In this document: in pieces, positions 22,924-31,959 of the stretch
Position numbering within the stretch: the first letter of the stretch is position 1
Layout: each line of letters starts with the position of its first letter
Assembly: GCA_016200895.1 (NCBI GenBank)
Contig: JACQDX010000041.1
Span: 1 to 50,407 of the forward strand
Reading direction: 5' to 3'
DNA: 50,407 nt
Source of the DNA: Burkholderiales bacterium
GTDB lineage: Bacteria; Pseudomonadota; Gammaproteobacteria; Burkholderiales; Burkholderiaceae_D
Program-made: the position numbers and the translations under genes
The notes under the pieces: generated by a model
Database searches by the model: none
Seen by the model: the letters and a program-made list of their open reading frames with translations, nothing else
Told to the model about the DNA's origin: nothing

Positions 22924-24321
22924 TCACAGTATTTGCGGATGCAGGGAAGTCAGAGTTTTGCCTTCTATCCTGTAGCAGGATAAATGTTCAGGAACTTCGC
23001 AGCGCCAACCCAGTTCCCGCTCTATTTGCTGGCGCAGATGGTCGGCGGCAGCTGGCTCGCCATGGGTGATGAAACTGCGCAAAGGTGCTTGCTTCAGGTG
23101 TTTAAGCCATCCCAGCATTTCTTCATAGTCAGCATGGGCGGACAAACCGTCAATCATGACAACCTTGGCGCGCACCCTGATATCCTGGCCGTGGATACGC
23201 ACCGTGTTTGCGCCATTGATCAATTTCTCTCCTCGTGTGCCACCAGCCTGATGGCCGCAGAAAACGATAGTATTCCTGTCATCAGGGGCCATATATTTCA
23301 TGTGATGCAGCACCCGGCCACCTGTGGCCATGCCGCTGGCAGAGATGATGACTTTGGGCCAGCGTTCGTTGTTCAGGCGCTGGGATTCTTCTGGCGTTCT
23401 GACATAGGTGGTCATGGCTGTTATGCCAGCGATATCTTCGGGTGAGAGTTTCAGGGAGTCAGCGTAGTGACTATAGATGCTCGTCGCACTTTCAGACATG
23501 GGGCTGTCCAGATAAATGGGAAAATCATGTATCTGCTTATTCTTGCGCAACTGGTATAGCAAATACAGCAGGGTTTGTGCGCGCCCAACGGCAAACGAGG
23601 GTATCAGGACCGAGCCACCACGTTGTACTGTGCTATTAATAATATCGCGCAAATCATTTTCGGGAATACTATTACTGTGCAAGCGATCGCCATACGTTGA
23701 TTCTACAATGAGGTAGTCAGTTCTTTCCGGGAGTTCAGGCGCCTTCATGATGTAGTCGCGTGGTCTTCCTACATCACCAGAAAATAACAGGCTGGTTTGT
23801 TCTACTTTTAAAGAGATGCTGCAAGAGCCCAGGATGTGCCCGTTCGGTATCCATTTTGCGTGCACATCATCGGTTATCGTGATGCTGGTATGTTCATCAA
23901 TGTAATGGAAGTGCTTGAGTGCCTTGTCAACATCCTTGCTGTCATACAAAGGCAGGGCCTGCTCATGTTTGGACAGATGGTGACGGTTCAGGTAGGCTGC
24001 CTCTTCTTCAAACAGATGGGCAGAATCACGCAATAATAATTTACACAGCGCGAAAGTGGCTTTGCTACAGTAGATTTTTCCCTTGAACCCCAGTTTGACC
24101 ATTAAGGGCAGATAGCCAGAATGATCAAGATGGGCATGGGTCAATAAAATAGCATCGACTTTCGATGGATCAAAAGGCGGATCTTCCCAGTTACGTAAGC
24201 GCAGTTGCTTATAACCCTGGAACAGACCGCAATCCACCATGATGTGGCTATGGTCAGAAACCAGTAAATAACGTGAACCAGTTACAGTGCCAGCGGCACC
24301 TAAGAAATGCAGTTTGATCAA
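22924..24321 (-). CDS. Beta-CASP metallo-beta-lactamase-fold RNA hydrolase
   Basis: The 465-residue protein has the zinc motif HAHLDHSG (His62, His64, Asp66, His67) and a beta-CASP insert (SYGDRLH-type block STYGDRLH, then PSFAVGRAQTLLYLL). The C-terminal RMMBL region carries SAHADYEEM and FITHGEPAA. This is the bacterial CPSF/YsxB-like exonuclease class, related to RNA-processing nucleases. The start is TTG at 24321, with GGAGG eight bases upstream and the product beginning MIKLHFLGAAGTVTGS as the family requires. It stands alone. It probably processes RNA in the cytoplasm; its substrate is unknown. Confidence 0.92.
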   Translation of the reverse strand: MIKLHFLGAAGTVTGSRYLLVSDHSHIMVDCGLFQGYKQLRLRNWEDPPFDPSKVDAILLTHAHLDHSGYLPLMVKLGFKGKIYCSKATFALCKLLLRDSAHLFEEEAAYLNRHHLSKHEQALPLYDSKDVDKALKHFHYIDEHTSITITDDVHAKWIPNGHILGSCSISLKVEQTSLLFSGDVGRPRDYIMKAPELPERTDYLIVESTYGDRLHSNSIPENDLRDIINSTVQRGGSVLIPSFAVGRAQTLLYLLYQLRKNKQIHDFPIYLDSPMSESATSIYSHYADSLKLSPEDIAGITAMTTYVRTPEESQRLNNERWPKVIISASGMATGGRVLHHMKYMAPDDRNTIVFCGHQAGGTRGEKLINGANTVRIHGQDIRVRAKVVMIDGLSAHADYEEMLGWLKHLKQAPLRSFITHGEPAAADHLRQQIERELGWRCEVPEHLSCYRIEGKTLTSLHPQIL

Positions 24322-24472
24322 AATACACCTCCAGCTTAAGATTGTGTTTTTATATTATTCAGTGATTTAAACAATCCCGGAAAAACATAATCTCTATTGA
24401 ATACGTATTGGTATATCTCAGTCAACAACAAATCATGATGTTGTCCACTAGCTTGAGTTTGTTTGTGCCAAC

Positions 24473-26605
24473 TCAATAGTGATGCTTGTTTTGCACAAAT
24501 TCCAGGTATCTCTCTGGCAAGACAAAGCGCTCTCCGTAACTTGCCTGTAACGCTGCTGCCCGTTTGGCAAATCGCTCTGCTCCTACATGATTGACGAATT
24601 GCACGACACCACCAGTCCAGGCTGGGAAGCCTATGCCAAAAATTGATCCTATATTGGCATCGCGGCTTGATTCCAGTACGCCTTCATCCAGACATCGCAG
24701 GGTTTCTATGGATTGTATATAGAGGAACCTGTCTTGCAAGTCAGTGTATGGCAAGCTGTATCCTTCTTTGCCAAACAATTTGCCCAATTCAGGCCACAAA
24801 TACTTCTTGCCGCCGTCTGCAGGATATTCATAAAAGCCTGCACCAGCAGCTTTACCTGCACGCTGATGCTGATCAAGCATGGTATTGATGATGGCTGCAG
24901 ACGCCTGGGCTTGCCAGCTTTTGCCTTCGGCCTCCAGGTCGGCTTTGGTTTGCGCTGCGACATGGCGCGACAGACTCAGCGATACTTCGTCCTGCACTGC
25001 CAACGGGCCAACTGGCATGCCGACTGAGAGTGCCGCGTTTTCTATGAGTGCTGCGGGCAAACCTTCTGCCAGCATAATCAAACCTTCGTTGACAAAACTG
25101 GCAAATACCCGGCTGGTGAAAAAGCCCCGTGAGTCATTGATGACAATGGGCGTCTTGCCTATCTGCAGTACGTAGTCATAAGCGCGAGCCAGTGTCGCCT
25201 CGCTCGTCAGCTTGCCCTTGATGATTTCCACCAACTGCATTTTATCGACGGGTGAAAAGAAGTGTATACCTATGAAGCGCTCAGGGTTGCTGACTGCTTT
25301 TGCCAGGCCGCTAATCGGCAGGGTGGAGGTATTGCTGGCCATGATGCCATCTGCTGCCAGCATGCTTTCCGCCTCGCTGCTGACCGCGGCCTTGAGTTCG
25401 CGGTTTTCAAATACGGCTTCGATGATGAGATCGCATCCTGTAAAATCACTGGCACTTGCGCTAGTTTGTATCAGCTCCAGTTGGCTCGCTGCTCTTTCTG
25501 CAGAGAGGCGACCCTGCCCCACTTTTTTATGCAGACTGTTGGCAATATTGGTTTTGCCCTGTTCGGCTTTTTCTAGTGTCTGTTCTTTCAATACCGTATG
25601 AATACCCCGCGCCGCGCTGACTGTCGCTATACCAGCACCCATCATGCCAGCACCAATGACGCCGAGTTTGCTGACTGTGGATTTGGGAATGTTTGGCGGG
25701 CGGCTTTTGCCTGAGCTGATTTCCTGCATCTGGAAGAACAGGGTGCCTATCATATTCTTGGCAACCTGGCCCGTTGCCAGATGAGTAAAGTAGCGGCCCT
25801 CAATTTTCAGGGCATTGTCAAAATCGACTTGTGCACCTTCTACCATCGCCGCCAGTATGGTTTCGGGCGCAGGGTAATTGCCACGGGTTTTTTCGCGCAA
25901 TTTGGCAGGTGCCACCATGATCAAGGGCAGCAACTTGGCAGAGTTGACTGCACCACCCGGCAATTTATATGCAGCATCATCCCATGGCTGCAGTGCTTGT
26001 GGCTTAGCCAGTATCCAAGTTGTAGCTTGTTGCAACATGTCTTCATGACTACTGGCTAGCGCGTGCACCAGACCAGCCTTGACGGCAGTTGCTGGAGAAA
26101 CCTGCTTGCCTTCCAGCAGATAAGGCATAGCTTCCTGCAAGCCCAGCATGCGTACGCTACGCACCACGCCACCTGCACCCGGCAATAGTCCCAGCGTCAC
26201 TTCAGGGAAACCGATTTTCGCTTTGGGATTATCCAGGGCAATGCGGTAATGGCAGGCCAACGCCAACTCCAGGCCACCGCCAAGGGCACTGCCATTGATG
26301 GCGGCAACTACAGGCTTGCCCAGTTTTTCCAGGCGACGCAACACAGCCTTGTTTTTCTCTACCATCTCCAGGCAGGTTTTGGCGTCTTGTATGCTGATAA
26401 GTTCGCGCAAGTCGCCACCGGCAAAAAAACTGTCCTTGCCTGATGTCAGGATGACGCCACTGATTTGTTCTTTTTCTTCTTCCAGTCTGGCAACGGCAGA
26501 TGCCAGTGCATCACGGAATGCCGCATTCATGGTATTCACCGACAAGCCCGGCATATCTATGCTAAGTGTGACAATCTGATGTTCGTCTTTGCTGTAATTG
26601 ATCAT
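24473..26605 (-). CDS. 3-hydroxyacyl-CoA dehydrogenase / enoyl-CoA hydratase (FadB/FadJ-like)
   Basis: This 710-residue two-function enzyme catalyses hydration of enoyl-CoA and NAD-dependent oxidation of 3-hydroxyacyl-CoA. The N-terminal crotonase domain has FFAGGDLREL and GGGLELALACHYR (oxyanion hole) and the catalytic glutamates near FPEVTLGLLPGAGG. The dehydrogenase starts with GVIGAGMMGAGIA (NAD fold) at about residue 313 and continues with IGIHFFSPVDKMQLVE (catalytic His) and NDSRGFFTSRV. Length fits FadB/FadJ. The thiolase gene lies 30 bases upstream on the same strand, so the two form a beta-oxidation operon. FadJ type is more likely than FadB on the short N-terminus, but the symbol is left open. 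Confidence 0.94.
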   Translation of the reverse strand: MINYSKDEHQIVTLSIDMPGLSVNTMNAAFRDALASAVARLEEEKEQISGVILTSGKDSFFAGGDLRELISIQDAKTCLEMVEKNKAVLRRLEKLGKPVVAAINGSALGGGLELALACHYRIALDNPKAKIGFPEVTLGLLPGAGGVVRSVRMLGLQEAMPYLLEGKQVSPATAVKAGLVHALASSHEDMLQQATTWILAKPQALQPWDDAAYKLPGGAVNSAKLLPLIMVAPAKLREKTRGNYPAPETILAAMVEGAQVDFDNALKIEGRYFTHLATGQVAKNMIGTLFFQMQEISSGKSRPPNIPKSTVSKLGVIGAGMMGAGIATVSAARGIHTVLKEQTLEKAEQGKTNIANSLHKKVGQGRLSAERAASQLELIQTSASASDFTGCDLIIEAVFENRELKAAVSSEAESMLAADGIMASNTSTLPISGLAKAVSNPERFIGIHFFSPVDKMQLVEIIKGKLTSEATLARAYDYVLQIGKTPIVINDSRGFFTSRVFASFVNEGLIMLAEGLPAALIENAALSVGMPVGPLAVQDEVSLSLSRHVAAQTKADLEAEGKSWQAQASAAIINTMLDQHQRAGKAAGAGFYEYPADGGKKYLWPELGKLFGKEGYSLPYTDLQDRFLYIQSIETLRCLDEGVLESSRDANIGSIFGIGFPAWTGGVVQFVNHVGAERFAKRAAALQASYGERFVLPERYLEFVQNKHHY

Positions 26606-26635
26606 GATGTTTGCTTTCCCGCTAATATTTCTGGT

Positions 26636-27838
26636 TTAAACGCGCTCTATGATGGTGGCGATGCCCATGCCGCCGCCCACACACAGGGTGATGAGACCAC
26701 GCCTTAACTGACGCGCTTCCAGTTCATCAATCAGATTACCCAGCAGCATGCAGCCGGTTGCCCCCAGCGGATGGCCTAGTGCAATCGAGCCGCCATTCAC
26801 ATTCACTTTTTCTTCCGGCACATTGAGGTCTTTCATGAACTTCATGACGACAGCCGAGAAGGCTTCATTGACTTCAAACAGATCGATATCTTCGATGCGC
26901 AGACCGGCTTTATTTAATGCTTTCAAAGTGGCAGGGCCGGGGCCAGTGAGCATGATGGTTGGATCGGTTCCTGTCACGGCTGTGGCGACGATGCGTGCAC
27001 GCGGGTTCAGGCCCAGGCGTTTGCCCATTGCTTCACTGCCTATCAGAGCAAGGGCAGCACCATCGACGATGCCTGAAGAGTTGCCAGCAGTATGTACATG
27101 GTTGATTCGTTCAATTTGCGGATATTTGCGTATGGCGACGCTATCAAAACCCATCTTGCCCGGCATTTCAAATGAAGCCTTGAGCGTGGCCAGTGCTGCC
27201 ATGCTGGATTGGGGTTTGATGAATTCATCTTCAGCCAGTATCACCAGGCCATTCATGTCACACACCGGGCGCAGGGATTTGAAACGGCCAGCAGCACGCG
27301 CCGCCGTGGCTTTTTCTTGCGAACGCAAGGCAAAGGCATCGACATCTTCACGGCTGAATCCTTCCAGCGTGGCGATCAGGTCTGCCCCTATACCTTGCGG
27401 TAAAAAGTCAGTTTGCATACTGGTTTGCGGGTCGGCTGCCCAGGCTCCGCCATCTGAGCCCATGGTCACGCGCGACATCGATTCAACACCACCAGCGACG
27501 ACCAGATCTTCCCAGCCTGAACGTACTTTTTGAGCGGCCAGGTTGACTGCTTCCAGGCCGGATGCACAAAAGCGGTTCAGTTGCACGCCTGCCACTTGCC
27601 AGTCCCAACCTGCAGCCAGCGCGGCAGTCTTGGCGATGTCTGCACCCTGGTCACCAATGGGGGTGACACAACCCAGCACGACATCGTCAATCAGCGCGGT
27701 ATCGAGCGACAGGCGTTGCTGCATATCCCGCATCAGGCCAGACAGCAGGGAGATGGGTTTGACACTATGCAGTGAACCATCTTTCTTGCCCTTGCCGCGC
27801 GGCGTGCGCGGCGCATCAAAAAGATAGGCTTCGGTCAT
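26636..27838 (-). CDS. Acetyl-CoA acyltransferase (thiolase, FadA/FadI type)
   Basis: The 400-residue thiolase performs the last beta-oxidation step, cleaving 3-ketoacyl-CoA to acetyl-CoA and a shortened acyl-CoA. Cys91 in [10 protein letters not shown] is the nucleophile. GHPLGATG carries the active-site His and CVGGGMG the second Cys. It is the first gene of a two-gene operon with the FadB/FadJ-like gene. Its promoter region, shared with the divergent hotdog thioesterase, holds a 28-bp palindromic operator candidate. Biosynthetic acetoacetyl-CoA thiolase is the alternative, but the neighbour favours the degradative role. Confidence 0.94.
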   Translation of the reverse strand: MTEAYLFDAPRTPRGKGKKDGSLHSVKPISLLSGLMRDMQQRLSLDTALIDDVVLGCVTPIGDQGADIAKTAALAAGWDWQVAGVQLNRFCASGLEAVNLAAQKVRSGWEDLVVAGGVESMSRVTMGSDGGAWAADPQTSMQTDFLPQGIGADLIATLEGFSREDVDAFALRSQEKATAARAAGRFKSLRPVCDMNGLVILAEDEFIKPQSSMAALATLKASFEMPGKMGFDSVAIRKYPQIERINHVHTAGNSSGIVDGAALALIGSEAMGKRLGLNPRARIVATAVTGTDPTIMLTGPGPATLKALNKAGLRIEDIDLFEVNEAFSAVVMKFMKDLNVPEEKVNVNGGSIALGHPLGATGCMLLGNLIDELEARQLRRGLITLCVGGGMGIATIIERV

Positions 27839-27911
27839 TTGTATTCTCCTGTCTGGCGGTTTCTGTACGAGTGGTATGTGGCTTTATTGATGCCCAAGTG
27901 TATGATGATAC

Positions 27912-27939
27912 AATTAATAAAGCAAATGCTTGATTAATT
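27912..27939. promoter_or_regulatory. 28-bp palindromic operator candidate in the beta-oxidation divergent promoter
   Basis: The left half AATTAATAAAGCAA and right half ATGCTTGATTAATT pair at 12 of 14 positions (mismatches at position 8 and at the centre). The core is AAGCA-AA-TGCTT. The palindrome lies 73 bases upstream of the thiolase start and 45 bases upstream of the thioesterase start. Size and symmetry fit a TetR-family repressor site; fatty-acid degradation genes of betaproteobacteria are often under such repressors. No regulator gene is adjacent, so the binding protein is unknown. Confidence 0.65.
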
Positions 27940-27984
27940 AATGTAATTCAGATTTTGGCCTTTGCAGGGCACGAGGAACACGCA

Positions 27985-28464
27985 ATGACACAAAACATCA
28001 TCAATAATCCCGAGTTTCAAGGCATGCTTAAAATGGTGATAGAAGAAAAAATCCCGTTTTGCCATTTGCTCGGCATGAAGCTGGACAGTTTTAACCCGGA
28101 TGCTCCACGCCTGAGCATAGGCATGCGGGACGAGTTACTGGGCAATTTTGCCCAGGGCATGCTGCATGGCGGTGTGATTGCTTCCGTTTTGGATAGCGTG
28201 GCAGGTTTTGCCGTCTTGCTAAAAATGGCGCAACAAAGCCCGCAAGATGATGTGATGTCGCAGATCAAGGAATTTGGCAAGATGAGCACGATAGACTTGC
28301 GCATCGATTATTTGCAGCCAGGTCGGGGCAAGCATTTTGTTGCTAGTGCTGAAGTCACCCGGCTGGGCAAGCGTGTCGCTAATGTCTTGATGGACTTGCG
28401 TAATGAAAAAGGTGACAGAATTGCGACAGGTGCAGCAGCTTTCATGTTACATGGCCGCGCCTGA
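27985..28464 (+). CDS. PaaI-like hotdog-fold acyl-CoA thioesterase
   Basis: The 159-residue protein is a hotdog thioesterase. The central helix with its preceding motif reads GNFAQGMLHGGVIASVLDSV, in which the HGG and the following Asp/Ser residues are the hallmark of the 4HBT/PaaI group. RIDYLQPGRGKHFVASAEV is the typical strand pair. It would hydrolyse acyl-CoA to free acid and CoA, relieving CoA sequestration during degradation. The ATG at 27985 is chosen because GAGGAAC precedes it. It is divergent from the thiolase operon and shares the operator candidate with it. Confidence 0.9.
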   Translation: MTQNIINNPEFQGMLKMVIEEKIPFCHLLGMKLDSFNPDAPRLSIGMRDELLGNFAQGMLHGGVIASVLDSVAGFAVLLKMAQQSPQDDVMSQIKEFGKMSTIDLRIDYLQPGRGKHFVASAEVTRLGKRVANVLMDLRNEKGDRIATGAAAFMLHGRA

Positions 28465-28503
28465 TTGCCTTTCTGCCTACTTGTACTAGGATAGTAGATG
28501 TAT

Positions 28504-28654
28504 GAACCTGTTTACGATCTTACTGCGCGAGCGCAATCGGAGTTCACGCGGGGTTCATGTGCTGCTCAAAATGTTCATGTACCAAAGTACGTTCCGCTTT
28601 TTGCGCAGATCTTGACCCTGTGATACTCGCTCGCTACAGATCGTAAACAGGTTC
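28504..28654 (+). repeat. Structured repeat family R2, copy B
   Basis: The element of about 151 bp is closed by a perfect 17-bp inverted repeat, GAACCTGTTTACGATCT (28504-28520) with its complement at 28638-28654. It shares the 18-base core CATGTGCTGCTCAAAATG (28556-28573) with copy A, and the hairpin ATGTAC/GTACGT with loop CAAA (28577-28592) at the matching place. It fills the gap between the thioesterase and enoyl-CoA hydratase genes. Confidence 0.88.
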
Positions 28655-28678
28655 CAAGCCAAAACAAGGGAGACTGAC

Positions 28679-29464
28679 ATGAGCATACGCCTTGAAAAAG
28701 CCAATGGATTGGCGACCATCATCTTTGATAATCCGAATTGCATGAATGTAATGGGGGCAGCAGAGATACGTGCCCTGAACCAGTTGACTGAGTTGCTGGC
28801 AGACGACCACAGCATACGCGTTGTCATCATCCGGGCTGAGGGCAAGGTATTTGGCGCGGGTGGCGACATTGCCAGCTTTAAGCCCGGCGATCCGGCATCT
28901 CCTGAAGCTATACTTGAAATTGGTGCGGAACTTAACCAGGCAATATTGCGCCTGCATCAACTACCTGCGATAGTCATTGCCTCTGTGCATGGCGCGGTTG
29001 CCGGTGGCAGCATGGGTACCATGAACGCTGCTGACTTGGTGGTCGCAGCCAAGGGCACGCGTTTTAATATGGCCTATGCCAAGATAGGTGCCAGCCCCGA
29101 CGTGGGCAATACCTGGTTTCTACCGCGTCTGGTGGGTAACCGCAAAGCCCTGGAATGGTTATTGTTTTCAGAAAATTTCGATGCCGATGAAGCTTTGGCC
29201 TTTGGTTTGATTAATCTTGTCGTACCGCCAGAACAATTGAAAGATGTAACAGAGAAGCTGGCAATGCGCCTCTTGCGTGGTCCTCAAGAAAGCTACGCCA
29301 GAATGAAACGTTTGATTTATCAGTCAGATGCAACTTCACTGGAACAACAAGTCAATGACGAAATCGAGGCTTTTGCTTCAGTCACCATGACGCCAGACTT
29401 TGCTGAAGGGGTGTCCGCCTTTCTGGATAAGCGTACCGCTCATTTTGGCTGCAAGCTCAACTAA
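28679..29464 (+). CDS. Enoyl-CoA hydratase/isomerase family protein
   Basis: The 261-residue crotonase-family protein has the oxyanion-hole segments GAGGDIASFK and HGAVAGGSMGTMNAAD. Its catalytic region, NMAYAKIGASPDVGNTWFLPR, has Asp in one of the positions where classic hydratases have Glu, so it may be an isomerase or a hydratase of atypical acids. The ATG follows AGGGAGACTGAC. It is separated from the thioesterase by repeat R2 copy B. Its place next to beta-oxidation genes fits fatty-acid or aromatic-acid degradation. Confidence 0.9.
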   Translation: MSIRLEKANGLATIIFDNPNCMNVMGAAEIRALNQLTELLADDHSIRVVIIRAEGKVFGAGGDIASFKPGDPASPEAILEIGAELNQAILRLHQLPAIVIASVHGAVAGGSMGTMNAADLVVAAKGTRFNMAYAKIGASPDVGNTWFLPRLVGNRKALEWLLFSENFDADEALAFGLINLVVPPEQLKDVTEKLAMRLLRGPQESYARMKRLIYQSDATSLEQQVNDEIEAFASVTMTPDFAEGVSAFLDKRTAHFGCKLN

Positions 29465-29602
29465 AGATACCAATTGGGCTCCGAAAGGGGAAATATGATG
29501 GTTTTGTGACGGTTTTTAAGCCTGAAAATTGGTTTTCCCTCTGAAAGTACAAGATAAATCCAAAGCCTAGTGTTTTATTTTACTTTTTCCCGAAATTCTG
29601 CG

Positions 29603-29719
29603 TATAATCGTTCAGTCGTTGAGATTCAAAGTGGTAGTGCAGTATCAGTCTGTCATTTCTTACTTGGTTGAAACGATCTATCGGGCATATGCCCACATTA
29701 ACTGAAATAGGAAATTGTA
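29603..29719 (+). promoter_or_regulatory. Promoter -10 and long 5' leader of the cold-shock gene
   Basis: A perfect TATAAT lies at 29603-29608; the -35 region (about 29578-29585) is weak. Transcription from it would give a leader of roughly 105 bases before the ATG at 29720. Long leaders that refold at low temperature are established for cspA-type mRNAs, so this leader is a candidate thermosensor. I cannot compute its fold. Confidence 0.65.
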
Positions 29720-29923
29720 ATGGCAACAGGTATTGTTAAATGGTTCAATGATTCAAAAGGTTTCGGCTTCATCACTCCAGATGAAGGCGGTGAAGATCTG
29801 TTTGCTCATTTCTCCGCTATCCAATCTAACGGCTTCAAATCTTTGAAAGAAAACCAACGCGTTTCTTTCGAAGTAACTACAGGCCCTAAAGGCAAGCAAG
29901 CTTCTAACATCCAAGCAATCTAA
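29720..29923 (+). CDS. Cold-shock protein (CspA family)
   Basis: The 67-residue protein is a single cold-shock domain. It contains the RNA-binding motifs KGFGFI (RNP1) and LFAHFSAI (RNP2-like), starting with [11 protein letters not shown]. It binds single-stranded RNA or DNA and prevents mRNA structure. Length is the family norm. It has a perfect TATAAT promoter, a long leader and a strong terminator, so it is a highly expressed single gene. Which Csp paralogue it is cannot be told from this copy alone. Confidence 0.96.
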   Translation: MATGIVKWFNDSKGFGFITPDEGGEDLFAHFSAIQSNGFKSLKENQRVSFEVTTGPKGKQASNIQAI

Positions 29924-29963
29924 TTGCTTCTTTGTTAGTCTAGTATTGCACTAGATTTGCGCT

Positions 29964-29995
29964 AAAAAATCCCCGATTTATCGGGGATTTTTTTT
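29964..29995 (+). terminator. Intrinsic terminator of the cold-shock gene
   Basis: The stem AAATCCCCGA/TCGGGGATTT has loop TTTA and is followed by a run of eight T residues. It is a strong terminator 40 bases after the stop. Confidence 0.95.
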
Positions 29996-30150
29996 GCGCC
30001 AACACAAAATTTCCCTCCCCGGATACTTGCAAACTTATTTATACTTAATTTACAGCAGTTGCACTAAAGTTGTCCCTGATCAAGACTCTCGTCAAGAATT
30101 TTTGTATTCTTGTTCCACATTTGCCAGGAACGTTACAAGGGGAAAATAAG

Positions 30151-31887
30151 ATGTTCAATCTGACAATCAGGTTAAGACTGATAGGCGTGATGGCTTTTAT
30201 GGCAATCATGTTGGTCATTGGTGGATTGATGGGGGTCTATGGCGTCAGGAACAGTAATGCCGTCATCAAGGAAATTTTTACCAATCAATTACCCTCGGTA
30301 GAGGCGCTGGGGCAATCCCGGGTCTTTATGTTGCGTGCCCGTACTGCTTTGGACAGAGCAATTGCTCATCCCGAATTCCCGGATAATGCAGAGACCATCA
30401 AACGGTCAGAAGATTTTTTTAATCAGTCTGAAACATACTGGCAAAAATATCTGGCCTTGCCGCAAGACGCTGAAGAAAAAAAAATTTCTGACGAATCCGC
30501 TGCCTTGCGTGATAAATACATTAAAGATGCGCACCTGCCGATGTTCAATGCTATTAAAGCTGGTAACAGGGAAGAAGCCGACAACATCAACATGAAGCTA
30601 ATACCGCCTGCCTTTAACGCTTATGCTGACAAAATGGCCAAGCTCAGTGAATATCAATTTGCCGGTGCCGCCAGTTCGCTCAAAGAAAGCGAGAATGCTT
30701 TTACTACCTTCTTGTGGGTGGACATACTGGGTGTAATTGGTGGACTGATCGCTGTATTTATCTCGGCTTATTTTTTACTCGCTGCGATCTCCCATCCTTT
30801 GAAACAGGCGATCACCCAGTTTGAGGCTATAGGCAATGGTGATCTGACCCAGCAACTCAAACCCACCTCCAGGGATGAGATGGGGCAACTGGTTTCTGCC
30901 CTGGAAAACATGCGCCAAAGCCTGATGCAAACCGTCACCATGGTGCGAAATTCAAGCGGATCTATTGCTATCTCTTCTGAAGAAATTGCTACTGGCAATA
31001 TGGACTTGTCCAGCCGTACCGAGCAGCAAGCTGCCAGCCTGGAAGAAACTGCATCGTCCATGGAAGAGCTGACTTCGACAGTGCAACAGAATGCTGACAA
31101 TGCACATCAGGCCAATACCCTGGCATTAAATGCATCTGATGTCGCCAGCAAGGGCGGCCAGGTGGTTGGTGATGTGGTGCATACCATGTCATCTATCAAG
31201 GAGAGCTCGAAGAAAATTGTCGATATTATTGGTGTCATTGATGGCATTGCCTTCCAGACCAATATTCTTGCCTTGAATGCGGCGGTAGAAGCAGCACGTG
31301 CAGGTGAGCAGGGACGTGGCTTTGCCGTGGTGGCGACTGAAGTGCGCAACCTGGCACAACGTTCTGCGAATGCGGCAAAAGAAATCAAGGAACTCATCAG
31401 CAGTTCTGTTGAAAAGGTTGAGGTCGGTTCACGTCTGGTTGATGATGCCGGCAAGACTATGGATGAAATCGTCGTTTCTATCAAAAGCGTGGCCGATATC
31501 ATGGCAGAAATCACTGCGGCCAGTGCCGAGCAAAGAGATGGTATCAACCAGGTCAGTATAGCGATAGGCAAGATGGATGAGGCAACGCAGCAAAACGCTG
31601 CCCTGGTAGAACAAGCCGCAGCAGCTGCCAGCAGCATGCGGGATCAGGCGAATAATTTGAATAACGCTGTCAGCATCTTCAAGATTGATGCCAACGATGG
31701 CGGCAACAATGGTGGTAACAGCCGCAGCAAAGCACCTGTGGTATCGCCAGCAAAAACAGTGATCAGAGAAAACCCTGTCGCCAAACGTGCGACAGTCAAA
31801 TCGCTGCCTGCTGCAACTGCGGCGGCACCAAAAAAGACGGCCAAACCACCCCCGTCAGCTGCGCAGGATAACTGGGAGGAGTTTTAA
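30151..31887 (+). CDS. Methyl-accepting chemotaxis protein (MCP 2)
   Basis: The 578-residue chemoreceptor has TM1 at about 11-31 (LIGVMAFMAIMLVIGGLMGV), a Tar-type four-helix periplasmic sensor with ARTALDRAIAHPEF, TM2 near 190-210, HAMP, and a signalling coiled coil with the same invariant tip as MCP 1. It ends DNWEEF, a likely CheR/CheB tether. The ATG at 30151 is chosen because AAGGGGA lies just upstream; an earlier in-frame TTG would add residues before the basic N-terminus. Its length equals that of MCP 1, so the two are paralogues with diverged sensor domains. The Arg-Thr-rich first helix resembles amino-acid sensors, but the ligand is not predictable. Confidence 0.95.
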   Translation: MFNLTIRLRLIGVMAFMAIMLVIGGLMGVYGVRNSNAVIKEIFTNQLPSVEALGQSRVFMLRARTALDRAIAHPEFPDNAETIKRSEDFFNQSETYWQKYLALPQDAEEKKISDESAALRDKYIKDAHLPMFNAIKAGNREEADNINMKLIPPAFNAYADKMAKLSEYQFAGAASSLKESENAFTTFLWVDILGVIGGLIAVFISAYFLLAAISHPLKQAITQFEAIGNGDLTQQLKPTSRDEMGQLVSALENMRQSLMQTVTMVRNSSGSIAISSEEIATGNMDLSSRTEQQAASLEETASSMEELTSTVQQNADNAHQANTLALNASDVASKGGQVVGDVVHTMSSIKESSKKIVDIIGVIDGIAFQTNILALNAAVEAARAGEQGRGFAVVATEVRNLAQRSANAAKEIKELISSSVEKVEVGSRLVDDAGKTMDEIVVSIKSVADIMAEITAASAEQRDGINQVSIAIGKMDEATQQNAALVEQAAAAASSMRDQANNLNNAVSIFKIDANDGGNNGGNSRSKAPVVSPAKTVIRENPVAKRATVKSLPAATAAAPKKTAKPPPSAAQDNWEEF

Positions 31888-31906
31888 AAACGCGTGGTGA
31901 TTTCTT

Positions 31907-31936
31907 TCCGCATCAGATGCGTGATCTTGATGCGGA
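31907..31936. other. Stem-loop between MCP 2 and the LysR gene
   Basis: A 9-bp stem, TCCGCATCA / TGATGCGGA, with a 12-base loop lies 20 bases after the MCP 2 stop and before the convergent LysR gene end. It has no T-tract, so it may only stabilise the 3' end or be a weak terminator. Confidence 0.5.
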
Positions 31937-31959
31937 GTAGCAATTCCGAAAAATTCTGC

